Positions 8,707 through 16,287 of a stretch of DNA of 64,000 nt are shown piece after piece. Position 1 is the stretch's first letter; each line of letters starts with the position of its first letter. The notes under the pieces were generated by a model. It was not told where the DNA came from. It made no database searches and saw only the letters and a program-made list of their open reading frames with translations. Source of the DNA: a candidate division KSB1 bacterium (GTDB taxonomy: Bacteria; Electryoneota; RPQS01); NCBI GenBank assembly GCA_016214895.1, contig JACRMR010000025.1, forward strand, positions 78,222 to 142,221, read 5' to 3'. The position numbers and the translations under genes were made by a program.

Positions 8707-9470
8707 ACTGTGAAACAGTCTATTCTCATGTCGAGGATTACTTCGATTCTAACGTGAGTCCCGAACAGATGCGCGCGATTTCCGATCATCTGGACTCGTG
8801 TGCTCCGTGCCGCAATCGTCTCATGGCCGAGGAGAGGTTTCGTGCAGCTCTTCGAAAGAGCCTTCTCAAACCTCAACCAACCGATGATGCCGTATGGCAT
8901 CGCGCTCTTGAGTCTCTACCCTCGCAACGGTTACCTTCGCGCAGCACCAGCATTCGGAGGCAATTCTTGCTGGCAGCGGCTGTTGCAGTTCTGGCTGTAG
9001 GCGGGTTGCTGTACCAGAAATTCATGCGGGCATCGAGCCTTCTGGACTTGATCACGGCAGACTATCACGAATACGTCAGAGGCGAGATGGATCTATCTCT
9101 GCAGAGCAGCGAGTTTGCGGAAGTCAGCCGCTTCTTTGAGTCACAACTGGGAGTCCGAATTGATCAGTGTTCGGCGCCCGATGAACGGTGTCGCTTGGTG
9201 GGAGGAAGGACTTGCTACCTGAATCACGTGCCCACCGCGCTGCTCGTATTTCATCAGGAGAGTGAACCGGTTTCTGTGTTCGTCCTCCCCACCTCTGAGC
9301 TGCATCGCTTTCCCCGCAGTTCACTGATACGTGAAGGGGCATTCTGGAAAGGCACGGCCAGCGGTCTCGCGGTATGCGGTCGTCCCGTCGGTGATCAGTT
9401 GGTGTGTGCAGTGGGCGACACTAATCCTGAAAGTCTCGAACAGTTGCTTGAGAGCATCTGCGTCAACTAA
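8703..9470 (+). CDS. Zinc-finger (zf-HC2) transmembrane anti-sigma factor
   Basis: A 255-residue protein. The N-terminus (about residues 1-40) has the anti-sigma zinc-finger signature H-x3-C-x2-C (HLDSCAPC, preceded by the upstream His in YSHVEDYF). A single membrane helix follows (about 80-100, FLLAAAVAVLAVGGLLY). The remaining 155 residues should be periplasmic and contain several cysteines, which could give a redox input. The first domain should bind and hold the ECF sigma factor encoded immediately upstream. The signal and the mode of release are unknown. Confidence 0.82.
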   Translation: MNCETVYSHVEDYFDSNVSPEQMRAISDHLDSCAPCRNRLMAEERFRAALRKSLLKPQPTDDAVWHRALESLPSQRLPSRSTSIRRQFLLAAAVAVLAVGGLLYQKFMRASSLLDLITADYHEYVRGEMDLSLQSSEFAEVSRFFESQLGVRIDQCSAPDERCRLVGGRTCYLNHVPTALLVFHQESEPVSVFVLPTSELHRFPRSSLIREGAFWKGTASGLAVCGRPVGDQLVCAVGDTNPESLEQLLESICVN

Positions 9471-9476
9471 TACACG

Positions 9477-10001
9477 CTAGATGACAAGAGTCCGGATACT
9501 CATTCCCGGTTTCGGAACATCCGGAGCACAACCGCTGACTTCGCTGCTAATCTCCAGCGCAAGAGATGTCCATTGGGAAGCCCTATTGCTCGCCCCAAAA
9601 TGTGAATGGCGTTTCAAGAGCACTTGAAAACGTGCGTACGTTGCCGACGTAAGGAAGGTTCCACTAAGTGGGTACTGTGCAGTGAAGGAGTCAGGTTGCC
9701 CCACATCTGGAAGTCCGAACAGCACTGCGGGCCGAGTCATGCCGCACCCAACGAGTAGCCATGCTGTTTTGCCAATTCCTGGCAGAATAGCCGCACATGA
9801 ACCAGGGGCTGCCCAATGTGGACATCCCCTTCGGTTGCAGAACCGGTATGCCAACTGATTCGCTAATAATCCCGGCAGATTGCAATTGTCTGCCGATTGT
9901 GACGTCTTGCCGACGAACCACAGATCGCTCCCCATCGCCTTTGAATCGGGACTGTCCCAAATTCGTCTTTTTCGGTTTTTAAGATCAATAATATCAACCA
10001 T
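9477..10001 (-). other. Uncertain reading frame of 174 codons next to the tRNA fragment
   Basis: An open frame converges on the anti-sigma gene, with the two stops 6 bp apart. The product has no signal peptide, no family I recognise and no clear Shine-Dalgarno. The second half (AWLLVGCGMTRPAVLFGLPD onward) has a composition that could be protein-like. It ends at the remnant tRNA and could be a broken gene at an element boundary. I do not claim it is expressed. Confidence 0.2.
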
Positions 10002-10006
10002 GCGCT

Positions 10007-10056
10007 GCTGACTCTTAATCAGTGGGTTCCAGGTTCAAGTCCTGGTGGGTGCACCA
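10007..10056 (+). tRNA. 3' fragment of tRNA-Lys(CTT): anticodon arm to CCA, 5' half missing
   Basis: The anticodon stem-loop (GCTGA, CTCTTAA, TCAGT) has anticodon CTT at 10014-10016. It is followed by a perfect T arm (CCAGG, TTCAAGT, CCTGG at 10029-10045), the 3' acceptor strand TGGGTGC, a discriminator A, and encoded CCA (10054-10056). The matching 5' acceptor strand GCACCCA and a D arm are absent immediately upstream, so this cannot be a working tRNA. Such 3' remnants are typical of integration into a tRNA gene. Confidence 0.85.
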
Positions 10057-10061
10057 GCTAA

Positions 10062-10090
10062 AAGCCCGTAGGTCAATGACTTACGGGCTT
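10062..10090 (+). terminator. Hairpin behind the tRNA fragment
   Basis: A 13-bp stem (AAGCCCGTAGGTC / GACTTACGGGCTT, one G-T pair) with loop AAT is followed by GTTGTTTG. Its place 5 bp past the CCA suggests it is the original terminator of the tRNA gene. That would mean the sequence to the right is native chromosome. Confidence 0.65.
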
Positions 10091-10890
10091 GTTGTTTGCC
10101 TGCATGTTGATCGGATGAACCGATGCAAGTCTATATTTTGAGAACTGGTGACAAGGATTTTGTCTACGATTTGTCTCTATAGACTGGGCTACTCCCATTT
10201 TTAGCCACGGGATCCGAGTAGTCTGGGCGGCGGGGGCGGCTTGGTTGTATTGAAGTCCGGATTCGACGGGCGGACGGTAGCTGAGCGCCGAGGGTAACGG
10301 CTCCTGGTTGTAGTCGAGTTCGATAAAGCACTGGATTTGCCCTCGTGCCTTTTCCGGCGTACGGTAGTCGGACAGATAGACTTCTTCTTCCTTCAAGGTC
10401 TTAATGAAGCTGTTCAGCAACGGCATTGTCGTAGGGATTGCCTTTCCGGCTCATGCTGATCGTGATCCCGTGCTGCTGCAGCCGATCGGTGTAGTCACGG
10501 CAAGCATGCTGCATGCCGCGATCACGGTGATGGATCAGCTCCGGCGGGGGGGGGGGGCCGTCGCTCCTTCAGGGCCATCGTCCGCCGTGGACGACCGGTA
10601 GTAGCAGGCGCTGCGCGGCCGATCCAACAGCGCACATCCTTCTTGCGCGGTGAGACTCCCGCGTTTGGACGCAATGGCTTGGGCGACGCTCTATGGTTCC
10701 TGCCGGCGGGCCGTTCTATTAAGAACTCAATCTGCTCTTCCTTCTTTCCCACCAGCCGCTGCAGATCCGCCACCTGTTGCTCCAGCGCCCGCACCGCCGC
10801 CGGCGCGGCAATCGAGAACCGTAGTGTCACATTGCAGCCGGACCAACAACGCCCGCGGAATGATGCCGTGGGCGTATGTGCTACATTCAA
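10073..10890 (-). pseudogene. Decayed IS3-family transposase (orfA/orfB remnants)
   Basis: Read leftward, pieces of an IS3-type element appear in order. First is a coiled orfA tail (ALEQQVADLQRLVGKKEEQI). Next is a short orfB N-terminal scrap (SACYYRSS in another frame), then the catalytic-core end (ELIHHRDRG, then GITISMSRKGNPYDNAVAE), then the C-terminus (NSFIKTLKEEEVYLSDYRTP to YRPPVE). The middle of orfB, with the first two acidic catalytic residues, is missing. At least two single-base frameshifts break the rest: one in a 12-base G run (10546-10557), one near 10430. No terminal inverted repeats or target duplication could be fixed. The element is inactive. Confidence 0.8.
10546..10557. 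repeat. Homopolymer of 12 G within the IS remnant
   Basis: The run encodes the proline stretch RRPPPP on the minus strand. Eleven bases instead of twelve would restore the transposase frame into ELIHH. It marks replication slippage or an assembly error. Confidence 0.8.
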
Positions 10891-10972
10891 GGCTCCGCAC
10901 CCTATGGTCAGTTCATCGGGCGTTCGCGAGGCGTGCTACCTACAGTGGGGTCAGCAGTATTGTCTAAATTGC

Positions 10973-11001
10973 AATATTATAATGGCGACATTATTATAAT
11001 T
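10973..11001. promoter_or_regulatory. AT-rich imperfect inverted repeat upstream of marR
   Basis: AATATTATAATG and CATTATTATAATT flank GCGA. The arms match with a small indel. AT-rich palindromes of this kind often bind MarR proteins, and the site lies about 75 bp before the marR promoter -35. Function is inferred. Confidence 0.3.
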
Positions 11002-11075
11002 CTGGCTTTATCATATACTGACAAACGATAACTTATTATTATTAATAGAATAATGAAAATGGACATTTCCTACGG

Positions 11076-11104
11076 TTGACTTTTTACTTCGTGCACATTA
11101 TATT
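11076..11104 (+). promoter_or_regulatory. Sigma-70 promoter of the marR-trehalose operon
   Basis: TTGACT (11076-11081), a 17-bp spacer and TATATT (11099-11104) lie upstream of the MarR start at 11131. A Shine-Dalgarno GAGGA sits at 11119-11123, 7 nt before the ATG. Confidence 0.8.
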
Positions 11105-11130
11105 ATTCGCATCAACCCGAGGAACCAGAA

Positions 11131-11670
11131 ATGACGGCGGATGAAGCCATTTGCGATCAGGTCGTTAGCGCGCTGCGCGGAATCTCACGCGCACTGGAGT
11201 TGCACTACAGACAGCTGCTGCGGGACTACGGGCTTTCCGGCCCACAAATCATCGTCTTGAAGGCCGTAAAGACTGCGGGAAGGCGTCCCATCAGCGACGT
11301 CGCCCGCCGTGTTCACCTCAGTCACGCGACGGTCACGGCGATTATTGACCGCCTGGAGCGAAAAGGCCTCGTGGTGAGATCGATCAATGCGGACGACCGA
11401 CGCGAAGTCTTCATTAGCTTGACCGAAGAGGGCGAGCGGACGATCGAGCACTCGCCGGCATTGCTCCACGAGCAATTTATCAAGGAGTTCACCGGACTCG
11501 ACCGCTGGGAGCAAAACCAGATTCTCGCGTCGCTGCAACGTGTCGCGAAGATGATCGGCGCGCCTGAACAACCCGCACCGCTGCTCTCGATTGCGCCGCT
11601 CGGAGACGAAAGCCAGGCCCCGTCCGCCTCGACGGCAGGAAAGCCCACTCCCCAGCAGAGCCACCGATGA
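11131..11670 (+). CDS. MarR-family transcriptional regulator
   Basis: A 179-residue winged-helix protein. The dimerisation helix comes first (about residues 5-35), then the DNA-binding region (about 55-105: PISDVARRVHLSHATVTAII as helix-turn-helix, then DDRREVFISLTEEG as the beta wing), then a C-terminal helix and an unstructured tail rich in Pro/Ser. It is the first gene of the trehalose/osmostress operon, has its own strong promoter, and ends in a 4-bp ATGA overlap with the next gene. It probably controls its own operon, perhaps through the AT-rich inverted repeat upstream. The effector is unknown. Confidence 0.9.
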   Translation: MTADEAICDQVVSALRGISRALELHYRQLLRDYGLSGPQIIVLKAVKTAGRRPISDVARRVHLSHATVTAIIDRLERKGLVVRSINADDRREVFISLTEEGERTIEHSPALLHEQFIKEFTGLDRWEQNQILASLQRVAKMIGAPEQPAPLLSIAPLGDESQAPSASTAGKPTPQQSHR

Positions 11671-12350
11671 ACACGGAGCCTTTTCGCGTCAAGGACTGCT
11701 CACTCATTGCCTTGTCCACCGGCAAACACGCCCGCAGTCTGCGAGAATTCGCCACGCATCTGCAGTCGGTACCCATCGCCAGCGTTTATCATCATTTCTG
11801 GGGTACCCGCCTGCAGCCGCGATTCGACGAACCGGAATACCAAAACGATCTCGCGTCGTGGGTCCGCCATGGGCTGCACGATCCTGTGCTTTCAGAACAG
11901 CTTGCGGTTCTTGATCCCACGGACTATCCCGATCTGGAAGAGCTCAGGCGCGACGTTGTCGATATTATCGAACAGCGGCTGGCCAGCGATGATCGTGTCT
12001 CGTGGGTGCAGGCACAATACCCGTTCTCATTTGTGCTTGCCCAAACGGTCATTTTCGATTCCACGATTCGGATCGCGTCACCGGAGGAATTCGCGAGCGC
12101 GATGCCGCGGCTGACTCTGGGAAGCGTGTTCTTCCATTTTATCGATGCCCGCCGCCGGCCGTTCGTCAGGATGGACGATTTCCGGACTTGGTTGACAACG
12201 TATTGGCCCGGCTACGACGGTTTGATCCAAGCCCTCGCGGATGTGGAGCCCTACTTCTGCACGCTGGCGGAGCTGCGTGATCGCCTGACAAACTCATGTC
12301 GAGACTATTTCGCCGGAGGAATCGATGGTCGCCAAACTCGACCAGTATAG
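11667..12350 (+). CDS. DUF5752-like protein of unknown function
   Basis: A 227-residue soluble protein without signal peptide or membrane segment. It is rich in aromatic and acidic residues (SVYHHFWGTRLQPRF; LGSVFFHFIDARRR). It resembles what I recall of the DUF5752 family, which is found beside glycosyltransferase genes; this is from memory and needs a profile search. It overlaps marR by 4 bp and the TreT-like gene by 26 bp, so it is translated with both and likely acts in the same pathway, perhaps as a partner or regulator of the glycosyltransferase. No catalytic motif is recognised. Confidence 0.55.
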   Translation: MNTEPFRVKDCSLIALSTGKHARSLREFATHLQSVPIASVYHHFWGTRLQPRFDEPEYQNDLASWVRHGLHDPVLSEQLAVLDPTDYPDLEELRRDVVDIIEQRLASDDRVSWVQAQYPFSFVLAQTVIFDSTIRIASPEEFASAMPRLTLGSVFFHFIDARRRPFVRMDDFRTWLTTYWPGYDGLIQALADVEPYFCTLAELRDRLTNSCRDYFAGGIDGRQTRPV

Positions 12351-13569
12351 CGCGGTTGCCGGAGAGGAGTCCGTAGCGCACTTGCGGCAACTGGCCGCCC
12401 CGCTGCGAGGGCTGCACATGGTGCACGTGAACAGTACGCGGCAAGGCGGCGGAGTGGCCGAAATCCTCGAGCGTTTGGTGCCACTCATGAATGAGCTGGG
12501 GATTGATGCCAAGTGGGAGGTTGTGCACGGCAACAGCGAGTTCTATGCCTGCACCAAGCAGTTCCACAACGGGCTGCAAGGCAACTCCGTGGAACCATCG
12601 GTGCGGCAATTGCGCGCATTCGAGCAGGTGAACCAGGAGAATGCCGAACGGCTGCGAGCCACGCTGGAGTCCGCCGACATCGTTTTCATCCACGATCCCC
12701 AGCCGGCACCGCTCTTGAAGAGCTTTGCAGCTCGGAAAGGCAAGTGGGTGTGGCGCTGCCACATCGATGTCAGCAGGCCGCAGCGCACGATCTGGAAGTA
12801 CTTGCGCCAGTTTGTCGAGGCCTATGATGCAAGCATCTGGTCGCTGGCGACTTTCGCCCAACCCCTTGGTCATCCGCAGTTTCTGATCGCGCCCAGCATC
12901 GATCCCCTGAGCGAGAAGAATACGGTCTTGGATAACGCCGAAATCAATGCGACCGCCAATCGCTATGACATCGATCGCAGCCGCCCGCTAATTGTCCAGA
13001 TCTCACGATTCGATCGATTCAAAGATCCACTCGGGGTGGTGCAAGCCTATCGACTCGCGAAACACCAGGTTCCCGGCCTACAACTCGTCTTGGCCGGGGG
13101 CGGTGCAACCGACGACCCCGAGGGCGAGACCGTACTGTCGGAGGTTCGGGCGGCGGCCGGTGACGATCCGGACATTCACGTCATCCTGCTGCCCCCTGAC
13201 GCACACCGCACGATCAACGCGCTGCAGCGCCTGGCGGATGTCGCAGTTCAGAAGTCGCTCAAGGAAGGATTCGGACTCACAGTAACGGAGTCAATGTGGA
13301 AACATAAACCAGTGTTGGGTGGAGACGCCGGCGGAATCCGGTTGCAGGTGATTGACCATCATACGGGATTTCTGGTCAGCACGCCCGAAGGAGTCGCCTT
13401 ACGACTTCGTTACCTGTTGGACAACCGTGATCGACTGAGAGAGATGGGGCTGAAAGCGCACGAGTTCGTCCGCCACAATTTTTTGTTGACGCGCCATTTG
13501 CGTGAATACCTGACCATCATGGTTGCGGTCATGAACAATGTCCCCGGACAAATCGAGTTGGCATCATGA
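12325..13569 (+). CDS. treT: TreT-like trehalose glycosyltransferring synthase (GT4)
   Basis: A 414-residue GT-B glycosyltransferase of family 4. The N-terminal block HVNSTRQGGGVAEIL (about residues 33-47) is characteristic of TreT, which joins NDP-glucose and free glucose into trehalose. The C-terminal half carries the nucleotide-binding motif EGFGLTVTE (E-x7-E) and GGDAGGIRLQV. The start at ATG 12325 follows a GGAGG and lies inside the end of the upstream gene. The next gene, otsB, overlaps by 4 bp. Another GT4 specificity cannot be excluded, but the trehalose neighbours support TreT. Confidence 0.78.
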   Translation: MVAKLDQYSAVAGEESVAHLRQLAAPLRGLHMVHVNSTRQGGGVAEILERLVPLMNELGIDAKWEVVHGNSEFYACTKQFHNGLQGNSVEPSVRQLRAFEQVNQENAERLRATLESADIVFIHDPQPAPLLKSFAARKGKWVWRCHIDVSRPQRTIWKYLRQFVEAYDASIWSLATFAQPLGHPQFLIAPSIDPLSEKNTVLDNAEINATANRYDIDRSRPLIVQISRFDRFKDPLGVVQAYRLAKHQVPGLQLVLAGGGATDDPEGETVLSEVRAAAGDDPDIHVILLPPDAHRTINALQRLADVAVQKSLKEGFGLTVTESMWKHKPVLGGDAGGIRLQVIDHHTGFLVSTPEGVALRLRYLLDNRDRLREMGLKAHEFVRHNFLLTRHLREYLTIMVAVMNNVPGQIELAS

Positions 13570-14363
13570 TTCTCGTGAAGCCACCCGCGCAGCCCGTCGA
13601 AGGGATTCCCGGCTTCTGGGATCGAGTGCGACGGGCTCCGCGTCGCTTTCTGGGGTTGGACTATGATGGAACGCTGGCTCCGTTCAAGATCGAGCGGATG
13701 AAAGCCCGACCCTTGCCGGGGACGGAGCAGCTCGTGACCACCATTGCCCGCGACGCTTCAACCCGCGTGGCTGTGCTGTCCGGACGCCCCATCTCAGAAC
13801 TACTGAAGCTGCTGGGTCCATTGGAAATCGAAATGGCCGGGGCGCACGGTTGGGAGTTACGCAGGGCAGGCGGAGGGATAGTGAGGCGGCTGCCAGAGTC
13901 GCCGCAGTCGGACGGACTTGAGGCGGCGTATCTGCGCGCTCAGGACACGACCTATCGACCCAAGCTCGAGCGCAAGGTCGCCAGTCTCGCCTTTCACTCA
14001 CGAGGTGCGCTGGAGCAGTCCGTTGGGGAAGAGACCATCAAAGGCCTGTGGCTACCGATCGCCCTCGAATATGGATTGGAGCTACGCGAGTTCAACGGTG
14101 GCATCGAGCTTCGAGCACCGGGCTTCAACAAAGGAACTGCATTGCTCGAACTGCTGAAAACCGAGCCGAATGACAGCTTCGTCGTGTACATCGGGGATGA
14201 CGACACGGATGAAGATGCGTTCGAAGCGCTGAAGGGGCGGGGATTAGGCCTCAGGGTCGGCGGCTACGGTTTGCGAACCGCTGCGGCGGGGCGCTTGGCT
14301 AACTGCGAAGCGGTGCAGGACTTCTTGCGTATGTGGTGTCCAACGACTCCGGCCGGCAGATAA
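13566..14363 (+). CDS. otsB: Trehalose-6-phosphate phosphatase
   Basis: A 265-residue HAD-superfamily phosphatase. Motif I is DYDGTLAPF (about residues 33-41, nucleophile Asp and acid/base Asp), motif II is LSGRP (about 76-80), and motif IV is GDDDTDEDAFEAL (about 214-226), all as in OtsB. It removes phosphate from trehalose 6-phosphate in the cytoplasm. It overlaps treT by 4 bp and precedes otsA by 10 bp, so product and substrate enzymes are co-transcribed. Confidence 0.92.
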   Translation: MILVKPPAQPVEGIPGFWDRVRRAPRRFLGLDYDGTLAPFKIERMKARPLPGTEQLVTTIARDASTRVAVLSGRPISELLKLLGPLEIEMAGAHGWELRRAGGGIVRRLPESPQSDGLEAAYLRAQDTTYRPKLERKVASLAFHSRGALEQSVGEETIKGLWLPIALEYGLELREFNGGIELRAPGFNKGTALLELLKTEPNDSFVVYIGDDDTDEDAFEALKGRGLGLRVGGYGLRTAAAGRLANCEAVQDFLRMWCPTTPAGR

Positions 14364-14373
14364 GGAGGTTCCC

Positions 14374-15840
14374 GTGAACTCGATGACCCATCGTCTATTT
14401 ATCGTATCCAATCGATTACCTGTGGTGGTGAACCGGGATGGCTCAGGTCGGGTCAACGTCGAGCGAGGTGCGGGAGGGCTGGTGACGGCCCTGCGCCCCG
14501 TGATCCGTCGCCACCCCAGTGTCTGGTTTGGCTGGCCGGGCTGCGAGGGAGACGGCGAGGTCCGCGAGGTGGTCCGGCAGCACGGGGTGGATGCGGGATA
14601 CGACCTGCACAGCATTGATTTGACGCCGACGGAGGTTAATCTCTATTACAACGGCTTCTCGAACGAAGTGTTGTGGCCGCTGTTTCATGACTTCATCTGG
14701 CTCTGCAATTTCGATCCGGACTACTGGCCGGCCTATGAGTCCGTGAACGCCAAATTCGCTGCGGCCGTGGCGGCGCAGATTCAGCCCGACGACGTCGTAT
14801 GGGTACACGATTATCAACTGCTGCTGGTCGGCGCCAAATTGCGCGAACTGGAGATTCCGCACCGAGTCGGATTCTTCCTGCATATTCCGTTTCCCTCCGT
14901 CGACGGCTTCAGCAAGATTCCCTGGCGGGCCGAGCTGCTGGCCGGCCTCCTTCGCTTTGACCTGATTGGCTTTCAAACCGATCACGATGTTCGCAACTTC
15001 GTGCGCTGTGTTCAGACCTTGATTCCCGCCGCGAAGGTGCACAAAGCGGGGCGCCGGATTCGGTTGAACATCCTGCAGCGAAATGTGATCGTGGGCGCGT
15101 TTCCCATCAGCATTGACTATGACCGATTCGCGAAGCGATCACGGGATGATGATGTCGTCCAACAGGCTGCTGTGATCCGACATCACCTCGGCGACCAACA
15201 ACTGGTGTTGGGCATTGACCGTCTCGATTACACAAAGGGAATTCCCCGCCGGCTCAAAGCGTTCGCCGAGGTGCTCACCGCCTATCCCGAGCTCCGCCGG
15301 CGGATTACTTTGCTCCAAGTGATCGTTCCCAGCCGCACTGACGTATTGCGGTATCAGGCGCTGAAGGAGGACATCGAACGATTGATTGGAGAGATCAACG
15401 GTCGCTTCACCCAGCCGGGCTGGATTCCGATCCAATACATGTATCGGACGCTCTGCGAGACCGAACTCCTCGCTTACTTTCACTCCGCGGACATTGCGCT
15501 AATCACCCCGCTTAAGGACGGGATGAACCTCGTGGCAAAGGAGTACTGTGTGGCTAACGCTGCCGGCACCGGCGTGTTGATTCTGAGTGAATTCGCGGGA
15601 GCGGCAGCCCAGCTTTCGACCGAGGCCGTGATTGTCAATCCGTTCGACAAGAAGATGACGGCAGCGGCGATTCATCACGCGTTTGAGATGGCTACGGCGG
15701 ATCGCGTTCGACGCATGCAGAACCTAAGGCGACTGGTACGCCGAGATAACGTCTTCAAGTGGGCGGATGATTTTCTGGCCGAGCTGAGGGCCACAGCGGC
15801 GCGGGACAGCGTCACCCACGCTGCCCGGGCGATCGATTAG
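14374..15840 (+). CDS. otsA: Trehalose-6-phosphate synthase (GT20)
   Basis: A 488-residue GT20 enzyme that makes trehalose 6-phosphate from UDP-glucose and glucose 6-phosphate. Visible family blocks are SNRLPVVV near the N-terminus, GWPG, VHDYQLLLV, FLHIPFPS, GIDRLDYTKGIPRRLKAF and TPLKDGMNLVAKEY. Translation starts at GTG 14374 behind an excellent Shine-Dalgarno AAGGAGG (14362-14368); an in-frame ATG three codons later is possible. Length is normal for the family. Confidence 0.94.
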   Translation: MNSMTHRLFIVSNRLPVVVNRDGSGRVNVERGAGGLVTALRPVIRRHPSVWFGWPGCEGDGEVREVVRQHGVDAGYDLHSIDLTPTEVNLYYNGFSNEVLWPLFHDFIWLCNFDPDYWPAYESVNAKFAAAVAAQIQPDDVVWVHDYQLLLVGAKLRELEIPHRVGFFLHIPFPSVDGFSKIPWRAELLAGLLRFDLIGFQTDHDVRNFVRCVQTLIPAAKVHKAGRRIRLNILQRNVIVGAFPISIDYDRFAKRSRDDDVVQQAAVIRHHLGDQQLVLGIDRLDYTKGIPRRLKAFAEVLTAYPELRRRITLLQVIVPSRTDVLRYQALKEDIERLIGEINGRFTQPGWIPIQYMYRTLCETELLAYFHSADIALITPLKDGMNLVAKEYCVANAAGTGVLILSEFAGAAAQLSTEAVIVNPFDKKMTAAAIHHAFEMATADRVRRMQNLRRLVRRDNVFKWADDFLAELRATAARDSVTHAARAID

Positions 15841-15877
15841 TTCAGGCACCCCGCACTCAGGCACGTTACCATCCATC

Positions 15878-16264
15878 ATGACACTTAATTTCTCCAGCCC
15901 GAGTTGGATTCACAGCGTGGTCGTCATTCTGGCAGCCGGGGCGGCGGGATGCGTATTGGGTTATGCGATTGAGCGGATCGTGCTCAAACGCTTACACACG
16001 TTCGCACTGCGATCAGCGTGGAGCGGGGACGAGATTATGCTCGACGGTCTGAAGGGCTTCGTGACGGTCTGGGGAGCGCTGGCGGGGCTCTACCTGGGTC
16101 TGTTGACGGCCGACTTCGAGTTGCCTGCCGCTTCGCACCTCGGACGAGCGTTGATCGCCGTGGTCATAGTGACCGTCACGCTGGCCGCGGCCGAAGCGGG
16201 CGAAGATAACCGTGCGCTGGGCGAACATCGCGAGCGCGAACACCGGTCACCACGGCATGGATAA
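15878..16264 (+). pseudogene. Truncated MscS-like membrane fragment
   Basis: A 128-codon frame encodes about three hydrophobic helices (SVVVILAAGAAGCVLGYAIE; VTVWGALAGLYLGLLTADFE; ALIAVVIVTVTLAAA), resembling the N-terminal helices of MscS-family mechanosensitive channels. After residue 108 it turns into charged low-complexity sequence. In the next frame a plausible continuation (RAKITVRWANIASANTG) runs to a stop at about 16279. The conserved MscS channel and beta domains are absent. It therefore looks like a channel gene with a frameshift and a 3' deletion. A short intact membrane protein is the alternative. Confidence 0.45.
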
Positions 16265-16287
16265 TCACCTCACGGTATAGGCACCAC

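Noticed and set aside
9746..9752. GCACCCA as the missing 5' acceptor strand of the tRNA-Lys
   Set aside because: It is about 260 bp from the anticodon arm, no D arm follows, and the anticodon loop is unbroken, so no intron explains the gap. A chance 7-mer.
12166..12873. 235-codon minus-strand frame across the DUF5752-like and treT genes
   Set aside because: Antisense to two overlapping genes with strong coding evidence.
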